From Alphaproteobacteria bacterium (lineage in GTDB: Bacteria > Pseudomonadota > Alphaproteobacteria > UBA9219): DNA of 60,783 nt. Location of the stretch: positions 1 through 60,783 of the forward strand of contig JARLJC010000338.1 in the NCBI GenBank assembly GCA_031291435.1. Direction: 5' to 3'. The position numbers and the translations under genes were made by a program. Of this stretch, positions 9,198 to 16,688 are shown piece by piece (position 1 is the first letter of the stretch; each line of letters begins with the position of its first letter). Under the pieces are notes generated by a model. The model had not been told where the DNA came from. It worked only from the letters and a program-made list of their open reading frames with translations, and searched no databases.

Positions 9198-9605
9198 ATG
9201 ACCCTCGCCCAGTTTTATACAGCTCCGCAAACCCCGCCCTCCGAGGAAAAAACCAAGTCGCCCAGCACGCTGGTCAGCCGCAACGTCACCATTTCCGGAC
9301 GCCGCACCAGCATCCGCCTCGAACCCGAAATGTGGGACGGGCTGCGCGAAGTCTGCCGCCGCGAGCGCAGCAACCTCCATTACGTATGCACCTCGGTCGC
9401 CATTCAGAAACAGGAATCGACTTCGCTGACGGCGGCCATCCGCGTTTTCGTCATGCGTTACTTCCGCGTCGCCGCTTCCGAGGAAGGCCACCGCAAGGCC
9501 GGTCACGGTTTCGGGATGACGCTGGCGATGGCGGCGTCGCCCGCCGCGGCCGCGCGTTATGCGGAACAGCCAATGGCGGCGCTGCATAAAGACAGCTTTG
9601 CGTAA
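9198..9605 (+). CDS. Ribbon-helix-helix (RHH_4-like) DNA-binding protein
   Basis: 135 residues with a clear AGGAG Shine-Dalgarno before ATG 9198. Residues about 33-90 carry the RHH pattern: the beta-strand TSIRLEPEMWDGLREVC, a helix-turn-helix segment, and SLTAAIRVFVMRYF. This matches the alphaproteobacterial RHH_4 family, usually small transcriptional regulators. The tail beyond residue 95 is alanine-rich and probably disordered. No partner toxin gene is adjacent, so an antitoxin role is not supported. The intergenic dyads upstream suggest autoregulation; a hairpin terminator follows the stop. Confidence 0.75.
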   Translation: MTLAQFYTAPQTPPSEEKTKSPSTLVSRNVTISGRRTSIRLEPEMWDGLREVCRRERSNLHYVCTSVAIQKQESTSLTAAIRVFVMRYFRVAASEEGHRKAGHGFGMTLAMAASPAAAARYAEQPMAALHKDSFA

Positions 9606-9631
9606 AAAGTCCGGCGGCGCGCCACTTTTTC
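9604..9631 (+). terminator. Probable intrinsic terminator after the RHH gene
   Basis: AAAAAGT and ACTTTTT arms enclose a GGCG/CGCC core just after the stop codon, and the hairpin ends in a T run. A second GGCGCC plus T-run lies shortly downstream. Confidence 0.5.
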
Positions 9632-9676
9632 GCCATGATTGAGCGAGCCGGCGCCACTTTTTTTTCGCATTAACCC

Positions 9677-9705
9677 TTGATTCATTCGCGGCACCTAGCT
9701 ACTTT
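9677..9705 (+). promoter_or_regulatory. Candidate promoter for pal
   Basis: TTGATT and TACTTT hexamers separated by 17 bases, reading toward pal, with the start codon about 175 bases downstream. Sequence match only. Confidence 0.4.
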
Positions 9706-9880
9706 GCTCCCCGTTCCACTCCGCGCCGCGTCAGACGGATTTCCCTGCTCAAAAAATCCGCTTTTCCGCGTCGAGGCCCACGAACGACCTTATCCATTCT
9801 GCTTCTGTCCACACTCAATCCACGCATCTCGGCACGGGCATTCCGCTCACACCGCCAGAGGTTCCTAAAGGGGGAAAACG

Positions 9881-10375
9881 ATGATTAAAAAAGTTATGTG
9901 CCTGATGGCGGCTCTCGTCCTGGTGTCCGCTTGCGATACCACCGGCTCGAACGAAGGCGAAGGCGGTGCTAACGGCGCCGGCGGCATGGGCATGGGCAAA
10001 GGCGGCGTCGCCCGTCCCGGCACCCAGGAAGACCTGGTCGTCAATGTCGGCGACCGCGTGTTCTTCGAATTAGATCAGTCCGAACTGAGCAGCGAAGCGC
10101 AAGCGACGCTCGACCGTCAAGCCGCCTGGCTCAAGAAGTACGCGACCGCCAAGGTCACCGTCGAAGGCCATTGCGACGAACGCGGCACGCGTGAGTACAA
10201 TCTGGCGCTCGGCGAACGCCGCGCCACCGCGGCCAAGAACTACCTCGTTGCCGCCGGCATCCCCGCCGCGCGCATTTCGACCGTCAGCTATGGCAAGGAA
10301 CGCCCCGCTGTGGTCGGCAGCAACGAAGCCGCCTGGGCCCAGAACCGCCGCGCTGTGACGGTTGTCGCTCAGTAA
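9881..10375 (+). CDS. pal: Peptidoglycan-associated lipoprotein Pal
   Basis: Outer-membrane lipoprotein that binds peptidoglycan and works with TolB/TolA during division. 164 residues with a signal ending in the lipobox VSAC (Cys18), a glycine-rich linker, then an OmpA-like domain from about residue 55. The domain carries GHCDERGTREYNLALGERRA, the diaminopimelate-binding helix region. A good Shine-Dalgarno (AAGGGG) precedes ATG 9881. Normally pal follows tolB and precedes cpoB; neither is here, so the tol-pal operon is split. A strong terminator follows. Confidence 0.95.
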   Translation: MIKKVMCLMAALVLVSACDTTGSNEGEGGANGAGGMGMGKGGVARPGTQEDLVVNVGDRVFFELDQSELSSEAQATLDRQAAWLKKYATAKVTVEGHCDERGTREYNLALGERRATAAKNYLVAAGIPAARISTVSYGKERPAVVGSNEAAWAQNRRAVTVVAQ

Positions 10376-10395
10376 GCTGTGTTTCTAAGGTTAAG

Positions 10396-10430
10396 AAAAG
10401 CCCCGCGAGAAATCGCGGGGCTTTTTGTTT
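10396..10430 (+). terminator. Intrinsic terminator after pal
   Basis: Perfect stem AAAAGCCCCGCGA / TCGCGGGGCTTTT with a 4-base loop and a terminal T run, 20 bases after the pal stop. Confidence 0.93.
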
Positions 10431-10436
10431 GTGCAG

Positions 10437-10556
10437 GAAGTAGAGGGAAGAAGCAGGGAAAGAAGAGGGGAAAGCGAGGGAATCCCTCTTCTTCCCTCTC
10501 TCGCCCCCCCCTCTCTCCTTCCCTCTCTTCTTTCCCTACTTCCCCCTCGCTTCCTT
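10437..10556. repeat. Polypurine/polypyrimidine palindrome, family D, copy in the fabZ leader
   Basis: A run of purines (GAAGTAGAGGGAAGAAGC...) followed by its pyrimidine complement ending CTTTCCCTACTTCCCC, forming a long imperfect hairpin between pal and fabZ. It resembles the repeats at 29930, 49584 and 49969. Confidence 0.7.
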
Positions 10557-10593
10557 GCCCGCTATAAACAACGGCTTGCACGGAGAATTAGGC

Positions 10594-11076
10594 ATGACCA
10601 CCAATCCCAATACCCCGAAATCGCTGGACATCGCCGGCATCATGGCGCGCATCCCGCATCGCTATCCGATGCTGCTGATCGACCGCGTCATCGACATCGT
10701 CCCGGCTGAATCCTGCACCGGCATTAAAAACGTATCGGCCAACGAACCCTGCTTTCAGGGCCATTTCCCCGGCCACCCGATCATGCCGGGCGTGCTTATC
10801 ATCGAAGCGATGGCGCAGACTTCGGCCACTTTGGTGGTCGCCTCGATGGAAGGCGTCAGCTGCGACACCCATATCGTTTATTTTATGACGATTGAATCGG
10901 CGCGTTTCCGCCAGCCGGTCGTCCCTGGCGACACGCTGCACATCAAGGTGCAGAAAGAACGCACGCGCGGCAATGTGTGGAAATTCCGCGGCGAGGCTTT
11001 TGTCGGCGACAAACTCTGCGCCGAAGCCGTCTATACCGCCATGCTGGTGCCGCGCGAAGAAGCACAGGCGAAATAA
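10594..11076 (+). CDS. fabZ: 3-hydroxyacyl-ACP dehydratase FabZ
   Basis: Dehydrates 3-hydroxyacyl-ACP in fatty acid elongation. 160 residues from ATG 10594, preceded by GGAGAA; codons further upstream run into the repeat and are not used. The hot-dog active site is present: His22 in PHRYPMLLIDRV and Glu71 in PGVLIIEAMAQ. The conserved FQGHFPGHPIMPG loop lies at 54-66. The stop overlaps the lpxA start by one base (TAATG), a classic alphaproteobacterial pairing that balances phospholipid and lipid A precursors. lpxD and bamA, often upstream, are not here. Confidence 0.96.
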   Translation: MTTNPNTPKSLDIAGIMARIPHRYPMLLIDRVIDIVPAESCTGIKNVSANEPCFQGHFPGHPIMPGVLIIEAMAQTSATLVVASMEGVSCDTHIVYFMTIESARFRQPVVPGDTLHIKVQKERTRGNVWKFRGEAFVGDKLCAEAVYTAMLVPREEAQAK

Positions 11077-11876
11077 TGGTAGTCTCCATCCACGCCTCCG
11101 CGATTGTCGATCCCAAGGCGCAGCTGGGCACGAACATCTCCATCGGCCCTTTCTGCACCGTCGGGCCCGACGTCAAACTCGGCGACGGCGTGCAGCTTGT
11201 CTCGCATGTCGTGGTCGGCGGCCGCACCACAATCGGCGCGAAAACCACAATCTACCCCTTCGCCTCGCTGGGCCTGCGCCCGCAGGATCTGAAATTCAAG
11301 GACGAGCCTTCGACGCTCGAAATCGGCGCCAATAACCAGATCCGCGAACAAGTGACGATGAATCCCGGCACCGAAGGCGGCGGCATGGCGACGCGCGTCG
11401 GCGATAACGGCCTGTTCATGGTCGGCGCGCATGTGGCCCACGATTGCAAGGTCGGCAACAATGTCGTGCTCGCCAACAACGCAACGCTCGCGGGCCATGT
11501 CAGCGTCGGCGATTTCGTCATCGTCGGCGGCTTGTCGGCGGTGCATCAATTCGTGCGCATCGGGCCGTTCGCCATCATCGGCGGCATGTCGGGCGTGGAA
11601 AAAGACGTGATTCCGTTCGGCCTTGTCAAAGGCGAACGCGCGCATCTGGCGGGATTGAATATGGTGGGCCTGGAACGCCGCGGTTTCGGCCGCGACGAAG
11701 TGCGCGCCTTGCGCAGCGCCTATCGCATGCTGTTCGCGCATGAAGGCACGCTGGCCGAACGCATCGAGGAAACGCAGGCGCATTACAAAGACCACGCGCA
11801 GGTGACGCAGATTCTCGATTTCATCCGCGCATCCTCCGACCGCCCCGTCTGCCAGCCCAAACAAGACGACGAATAA
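11076..11876 (+). CDS. lpxA: UDP-N-acetylglucosamine acyltransferase LpxA
   Basis: First step of lipid A synthesis: moves a 3-hydroxyacyl chain from ACP to the 3-OH of UDP-GlcNAc. 266 residues, normal length. Left-handed beta-helix hexapeptide repeats run through residues 1-190; the catalytic His122 lies in AHVAHDCKVGN, and the helical C-terminal domain follows from about 195. Its start ATG shares a base with the fabZ stop. The usual downstream lpxI/lpxB are missing; a glycosyltransferase gene comes next, 6 bases after the stop. Confidence 0.96.
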   Translation: MVVSIHASAIVDPKAQLGTNISIGPFCTVGPDVKLGDGVQLVSHVVVGGRTTIGAKTTIYPFASLGLRPQDLKFKDEPSTLEIGANNQIREQVTMNPGTEGGGMATRVGDNGLFMVGAHVAHDCKVGNNVVLANNATLAGHVSVGDFVIVGGLSAVHQFVRIGPFAIIGGMSGVEKDVIPFGLVKGERAHLAGLNMVGLERRGFGRDEVRALRSAYRMLFAHEGTLAERIEETQAHYKDHAQVTQILDFIRASSDRPVCQPKQDDE

Positions 11877-11882
11877 AACCCC

Positions 11883-12926
11883 ATGCGCATCCTGCACATC
11901 ATGGCGAGCAGCGCGCAGGGCGGGGCCGAAACCTATTCCACCGACGTTATTTTAAGCCTGCATAAAGCGGGCCTTGATCAATGCGTGGTGATGGATGCCA
12001 AGGCGCCGCGCTTCGCCGAACTGAGCGCCGCCGGAATCCGCATGGCCCCGGAAATTCTCGGCGCACCCTTCCGCATCTTGCAGAAATGGAAATTGCGCCG
12101 CCTGATCGCTCGCGAAAAACCCGCGCTGATCCATTGCTGGATGCGCCGCGCGGCCAGTTTGTTGCCGCAAACATGGGGCGACAACGCCGCCTCGCGTCCC
12201 AAAACCATCGGCTGGTTCGGCGGTTATTACGACCCTTCAAAATTCAAATCCTGCGGCACCTTCGTCGGTTGCACCCGCGACATCGCGGCGCATATGGTCA
12301 AAAACGGCGTGCCCAAAGACCGCGCGCATTACATCCCGACTTTCCCCGACGTGCCGACCACGCCGCCCATCGACCGCGCCACGGTTTCGACGCCGCGCGA
12401 GGCCAAAGTCCTGCTCGCCCTCTCGCGCCTGCATCCGAAAAAAGGCCTCGATATTCTGCTCGAAGCCGCCGCGCTCATCCCCAACAGCATCGTGTGGCTG
12501 GCGGGCGAAGGGCCGTTGCGCCGCGCGCTGGAGGCGCAGGCGAAAAAACTCGGTATCCTCGACCGCGTGCGTTTTCTGGGCTGGCGCACCGACCGCGCCG
12601 CTTTACTGCGCGCGGCCGATATCTGCGTGCTGCCCTCGCGCTACGAACCGTTCGGCACCGTCATCCTCGAAGCCTGGGCGGCGGGCACGCCTCTGGTCGC
12701 CGCGGCCAGCGCGGGGCCTTCGGCGCATATCGAGAACGGCGTCACCGGCCTGCTCACCCCCATCGACGACGCCCCCGAACTGGCCAAAGCGATGCAGCGC
12801 GTGCTGAAAGACGCCGATCTGCGCCGCCGTCTGGTGGCGCAGGGTTACGCCGCTTATATCAAGGATTACACGCGCGAGGCCGTGACCGCGCAATGGATCA
12901 AATTCTATAAATCGCTAACCGCCTAG
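11883..12926 (+). CDS. GT4-family glycosyltransferase
   Basis: 347 residues with the two-domain GT-B layout. The N-terminal motif MRILHIMASSAQGGAE is the usual acceptor-side start; the C-terminal nucleotide-sugar site has EPFGTVILEAWAAGTPLVA at about 257-275. No membrane segments, so a peripheral cytoplasmic enzyme. Coming directly after lpxA in what looks like one transcript, it most likely builds lipopolysaccharide core or another envelope glycan. The sugar donor and acceptor cannot be told from sequence. Confidence 0.85.
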   Translation: MRILHIMASSAQGGAETYSTDVILSLHKAGLDQCVVMDAKAPRFAELSAAGIRMAPEILGAPFRILQKWKLRRLIAREKPALIHCWMRRAASLLPQTWGDNAASRPKTIGWFGGYYDPSKFKSCGTFVGCTRDIAAHMVKNGVPKDRAHYIPTFPDVPTTPPIDRATVSTPREAKVLLALSRLHPKKGLDILLEAAALIPNSIVWLAGEGPLRRALEAQAKKLGILDRVRFLGWRTDRAALLRAADICVLPSRYEPFGTVILEAWAAGTPLVAAASAGPSAHIENGVTGLLTPIDDAPELAKAMQRVLKDADLRRRLVAQGYAAYIKDYTREAVTAQWIKFYKSLTA

Positions 12927-12980
12927 AATTCGGACTCATTAAAAAAGCCAGCCTTAACAAAAGCCGGCCATAACAAAGAT

Positions 12981-13051
12981 GTCATTCCGGACAAATGCGC
13001 TTTTTGACCCCCCACTTTCTCGGGGTCAAAATGCGCATTTTCCGGAATGAC
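12981..13051. repeat. Palindromic repeat, family A, copy 3
   Basis: GTCATTCCGGACAAATGCGC...GCGCATTTTCCGGAATGAC with a GACCCC/GGGGTC inner stem. It lies between the convergent glycosyltransferase and prepilin genes and may terminate both. Confidence 0.82.
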
Positions 13052-13100
13052 AGTCTCTTTTTACCCGGTTGCTCTACCCGGTTTTCAATAGGGTCGTACC

Positions 13101-13712
13101 CTAAAGCGAAAAATCGAACGACACATTGTTGGTGCCGCCGGTATAGCTGTTAGCGGCGCACATGGTCGCGGCTATCGAACCGCCCATGACCTGCCAGCCG
13201 ATGCCGGTCGCGGGCACGGCGCCGGAACAGGCGGTCTGGTTGGGCTGACATGTCTTGGCCGTCCCGTTGGTATAAACCTCGGTCGGGCATTGCGTCTGCC
13301 CGGCCTGGCACGAGGTTCCCTGCAGCAGCAAGGCGAGACAGCCCGACTGCGAAACATTGGTGAAAGCGACGCGGAACACGCGCGCGCTGATCGAGGTCAC
13401 GGTGAAATTGCCGGTACTCCACGGATGATCGGCGGTAGTCGGAGTCTGTTTGTCGATATAGATGCTGGGAATCGCCTGCGCGGTGATCATCGTCGAAGTG
13501 ATGTTGCCGAAGGGCGCCTTAAAAGTTTGCCCCTGCATGAGGGCGATCACGCCCTGCGAGACCGTCTGCAGTTCGGAAACCGCGTCATTCTGCCTCTGCG
13601 CTTCGCGGGTGCTGGTCGACGACCACCAGATCGCGCTGATGACCGCGCCGATCACGCCCATGACCAGCGCCAGTTCGACCAGAGTGAATCCGCGATTACG
13701 CCGCATCGGCAT
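13101..13712 (-). CDS. Type IV prepilin-like protein, PilS type
   Basis: 203 residues from ATG 13712, which overlaps the stop of the upstream prepilin gene (TGATG). A short basic leader is followed by GFTLVELALVMGVIGAVI, the class III signal cut after Gly with the conserved Glu at +5. One long N-terminal hydrophobic helix, then a globular serine/threonine-rich domain with several cysteines that could form disulfides. Length fits thin-pilus (type IVb) pilins better than minor pseudopilins. The matching assembly genes are in the pil locus near 41-49 kb, so this pair is likely its pilin supply. Confidence 0.85.
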   Translation of the reverse strand: MPMRRNRGFTLVELALVMGVIGAVISAIWWSSTSTREAQRQNDAVSELQTVSQGVIALMQGQTFKAPFGNITSTMITAQAIPSIYIDKQTPTTADHPWSTGNFTVTSISARVFRVAFTNVSQSGCLALLLQGTSCQAGQTQCPTEVYTNGTAKTCQPNQTACSGAVPATGIGWQVMGGSIAATMCAANSYTGGTNNVSFDFSL

Positions 13713-14296
13713 CACCGCGCCAGATATTTGACATAGACGTAATTCGCCGAGCCCGCTTTGTTGCAGGCGGCGGCGATCTGGGTCGTGGTGTAAGGAACAT
13801 TCGCGGCCAGCGGCGGCAGGCTTTGCGCGGTGCCGCTGATGCTTTCATAAACGACGTCGCTGGAGTTGGTCACGGCGTTGGCGAAATTGATGCAGGCGTC
13901 CGCGGTCAGGCCGGCATACTGGATTTGAATCGCGCTGTTGGTCTGGTCGGCCAGAACCGTCACCGACGCGTTCCAGGGCGACAGCGGATAGGTCGAAGCC
14001 GTGCCGGTGGCGCAGGCCACCCCCGGCAGCATATCGGAAGGAAAGAAATTGGCGGTCACGCCCGCGCAGGTGATGTCGGTATTATTGGCGACGTCGACGC
14101 CGTGCTGCGTATAAAGCGAACGATACCCGGCGACGATCTGCATCACCTGCCCCGAGGCTTTTTGCACTCTGTTGGTCGCATTGACATGCCCAGCGGCAAC
14201 CCAGATCGCGCCGATGATCGTGCCCATGATCCCGAGAACGATGGCCAGTTCGGTCAGCGTGAACCCACGGCAACGGGCATGATTATGAGTGCGCAT
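13712..14296 (-). CDS. Type IV prepilin-like protein
   Basis: 194 residues from ATG 14296, with an AGGAGCC Shine-Dalgarno; the longer frame upstream overlaps the divergent glycosyltransferase region. Leader MRTHNHARCR is followed by GFTLTELAIVLGIMGTII, with cleavage after Gly and Glu at +5. Several cysteine residues and an aromatic-rich C-terminal end. It and the next gene look like paralogues: the same leader type, similar size, and a one-base overlap. Which is the major pilin and which the minor cannot be told. Both lie far from the other pil genes. Confidence 0.85.
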   Translation of the reverse strand: MRTHNHARCRGFTLTELAIVLGIMGTIIGAIWVAAGHVNATNRVQKASGQVMQIVAGYRSLYTQHGVDVANNTDITCAGVTANFFPSDMLPGVACATGTASTYPLSPWNASVTVLADQTNSAIQIQYAGLTADACINFANAVTNSSDVVYESISGTAQSLPPLAANVPYTTTQIAAACNKAGSANYVYVKYLAR

Positions 14297-14405
14297 GGAT
14301 CGGGGCTCCTTAATTTTCGTGAGACGAGACGATTTGCAGCGATGGAGGCAAAATTGTATCATCGCCCAAGTTAAGAAGGCCTTAACCATTAACTACCTGA
14401 AATCC

Positions 14406-15500
14406 TTGAAAATTCTTATTATATCCGACGCCTGGGGACCGCAGATCAACGGCGTCGTCCGCACGTTGCAGGCCACCGCCGCCGAGCTTGTTTCCATGGG
14501 CCATGAGGTCCGCATCGCCGGGCCGCAGGAAAAACCCTTCACCTTCGCCGCCCCCTCATATCCCGAAATCCGCCTCGAATTCTTCGCCCGCCCGCGCCTG
14601 CGCCAAATGCTGCGCGACTGGCAACCCGATTTTATCCATGTCGCCACCGAAGGCCCGCTCGGCTGGGCCATGCGCGGCGTCTGCCTGCGCCAGCGCCGCC
14701 CTTTCACCACTTCGTACCACACGCGCTTCCCCGAATATCTCGCCGCGCGCGCGCCGCGCTTTCTGCGCCCGACGATACGCAGCCTTACCTACGCCATCCT
14801 GCGCCGTTTCCATGCGCCTGCCGGTGCTGTCATGGTGGCGACGCCTTCGATCGAGAACGAACTTCGCGCCCACCATTTTCATCGCCTGGTGCGCTGGTCG
14901 CGCGGCGTCGATACCGATCTCTTTCGTCCTGGCGGTAAAGACATCCCTGTCTATGCCGGACTGCCGCGCCCGATTTTGCTTTATGTCGGGCGCGTCTCGG
15001 TGGAAAAAAACCTGCGCGACTTTCTCAACCTGCGCAAGGCGGGCAGCAAGATCGTGATCGGCGACGGGCCCGACCTCGCCCCTTTGCGCGCCGAATTTCC
15101 GCAGGCGCATTTTCTCGGCTCCATGAGCGGCGACCCCCTCGCCCGGCACTATGCCGCCGCCGATCTGTTCGTGTTTCCCTCGACCACCGATACTTTCGGG
15201 CTTGTGCTGCTGGAGGCGGCGGCGGCAGGCCTGCGCGTGGCGGCCAAACCGGCGCCGGGGCCGGTCGATCTATTCGCCTCTGGCGCGGGCGAGAATTTTG
15301 CCGTATTGGACGACGATCTGCAAAAGGCGGTCGATCGCGCATTGGCGTTGCCGGATCAGGCGCAGGGGGCGCGGGATTTCGCGGCGGGTTATTCGTGGAG
15401 CGCCTGCACGCGGCAATTCCTCGCGCATTTGCAGGCGCCGTCGCCGCAGGCCACGCGCCGTCTGGCGCGCTGGTATCGCCGCATCGGTGAGGGGATTTAG
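14406..15500 (+). CDS. GT4 glycosyltransferase, mannosyltransferase-like
   Basis: About 364 residues. The family N-terminus KILIISDAWGPQINGVVRTL is clear, but no ATG lies near it; TTG 14406 is my best start and an upstream start is possible. Further landmarks are GHEVRIAGP, YPEIRLEF, the TSYHTRFPEY acceptor loop, SRGVDTDLF and the C-terminal TDTFGLVLLEAAAAGLRVAA. This matches the SqdX/MgtA-like group that uses GDP-mannose or UDP-sugars on lipid acceptors. Divergent from the prepilin genes and 11 bases upstream of the prephenate dehydratase gene, so probably co-transcribed with it. Confidence 0.82.
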   Translation: MKILIISDAWGPQINGVVRTLQATAAELVSMGHEVRIAGPQEKPFTFAAPSYPEIRLEFFARPRLRQMLRDWQPDFIHVATEGPLGWAMRGVCLRQRRPFTTSYHTRFPEYLAARAPRFLRPTIRSLTYAILRRFHAPAGAVMVATPSIENELRAHHFHRLVRWSRGVDTDLFRPGGKDIPVYAGLPRPILLYVGRVSVEKNLRDFLNLRKAGSKIVIGDGPDLAPLRAEFPQAHFLGSMSGDPLARHYAAADLFVFPSTTDTFGLVLLEAAAAGLRVAAKPAPGPVDLFASGAGENFAVLDDDLQKAVDRALALPDQAQGARDFAAGYSWSACTRQFLAHLQAPSPQATRRLARWYRRIGEGI

Positions 15501-15511
15501 GGGGAGAGAAA

Positions 15512-16345
15512 ATGGTTTTGAAAATCGCATTCCAGGGCGCGTTCGGTGCCAATTCCGACATGGCCTGCCGCGCCGTCTATCCCGACTGCGAAACGCTGCC
15601 CTGCTTCAGCTTCGACGACGCCTTCGCCGCGGTGCGCGAGAAGCGCGCCGACCTCGCCATGATCGCGGTGGAAAATTCGGTGGCCGGACGCGTCGCCGAC
15701 GTGCATCATCTCTTGCCGCAGGGCGGACTGCATATCGTCGGCGAACATTACCAGCCGATCGAGCATCATCTGCTGGCCATCAAAGGCGCAAAATTATCGG
15801 ACATCAAGCGCGTGGAAAGCCATGTGCAGGCGCTGGCGCAATGCCGCAACTGGCTGCGCGCGCACAACATGCAGCCGGTGATTCACGCCGATACGGCGGG
15901 GGCGGCGCAGGAAATCGCGCAGCGCGGCGATAAAAGCGTGGCCGCGATCGCCTCGCATCTGGCGGGGGAAATTTACGGGCTGGAAAGTCTGGCCGACGGC
16001 ATCGCAGATGGCACGCGCAACACAACGCGTTTCATCATCCTGGCGCGCGAGGCGCAGATCCCCGCGCCCGGCACATCCTGCATCACTTCGCTGATCTTCC
16101 GGGTGCGCAGCGTGCCCGCCGCGCTTTATAAGGCGCTGGGCGGCTTCGCCACCAACGGCGTCAATATCACCAAGCTGGAAAGCTATCTGGTCGACGGTCT
16201 GTTCACGGCGGCGCAATTCTATATCGACGTCGAAGGCCATCCGGAATCGCCGGCCATGCGCCTCGCGCTCGAGGAACTGGCTTTCTTCGCGCAGGAAATC
16301 CGCATGCTCGGCGCCTATCCGGCGCATCCGTTCCGCCGCAGCTAG
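15512..16345 (+). CDS. pheA: Prephenate dehydratase
   Basis: Converts prephenate to phenylpyruvate in phenylalanine synthesis. 277 residues, typical of the monofunctional alphaproteobacterial form without a chorismate mutase domain. The catalytic domain (1-180) has AFQGAFGANSD, the VENSVAGRV loop and the TRF motif in RNTTRFIIL. A C-terminal ACT domain (about 190-270) contains GVNITKLESY, the phenylalanine-binding region, so feedback inhibition is expected. Its last 4 bases overlap the convergent small gene at 16342. It marks the housekeeping edge of the phage-derived region. Confidence 0.95.
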   Translation: MVLKIAFQGAFGANSDMACRAVYPDCETLPCFSFDDAFAAVREKRADLAMIAVENSVAGRVADVHHLLPQGGLHIVGEHYQPIEHHLLAIKGAKLSDIKRVESHVQALAQCRNWLRAHNMQPVIHADTAGAAQEIAQRGDKSVAAIASHLAGEIYGLESLADGIADGTRNTTRFIILAREAQIPAPGTSCITSLIFRVRSVPAALYKALGGFATNGVNITKLESYLVDGLFTAAQFYIDVEGHPESPAMRLALEELAFFAQEIRMLGAYPAHPFRRS

Positions 16346-16599
16346 GCGAATACCCCCATCAGCCCCGTGCATATATAGGGGTCGGCGAGCGCGAATCCCT
16401 CCGGCGTTTCCCTAGCAGCGCGCGAACGCGCCACCGTGTAATACAGCCCCGTATCGCCATAAACGGTGACGCCGTCCTGCCCCACGCCGCCCGCGACCAC
16501 GCCCAGATTGGGCATATTCCCAGCCGCGAGCGCCGCCTGCAAATTCTCAGCCGCGGGTGCGCTCCAGTAATAAGTAATCCATCCGAAATTGTCGCTCAT
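16342..16599 (-). CDS. Small unrecognised protein at the edge of the phage cluster
   Basis: 85 residues from ATG 16599 with a strong AAGGAAT Shine-Dalgarno. I do not recognise it. It opens MSDNFGWITYYW, is rich in glycine, alanine and aromatic residues, has no signal or membrane segment, and contains one cysteine near the end. It overlaps the pheA 3' end by 4 bases and is divergent from the acyltransferase gene. It may be a late phage accessory gene or a small cellular protein. Confidence 0.6.
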   Translation of the reverse strand: MSDNFGWITYYWSAPAAENLQAALAAGNMPNLGVVAGGVGQDGVTVYGDTGLYYTVARSRAARETPEGFALADPYICTGLMGVFA

Positions 16600-16688
16600 G
16601 GTGATTCCTTTCGTTCGCGCTGCGCCGGTTAAAGGTTTGTTGTCTTCCGCACGGCTTCTTGATTGCCCGGTTGCTAGTGAAGACCGCA

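Noticed and set aside
9198-9605. RHH protein as antitoxin of a toxin-antitoxin pair
   Set aside because: No small toxin gene is adjacent; the next gene is pal after a terminator.
9606-9880. Small gene between the RHH gene and pal
   Set aside because: The only open frame lacks a Shine-Dalgarno and protein-like composition; a promoter and leader explain the region.
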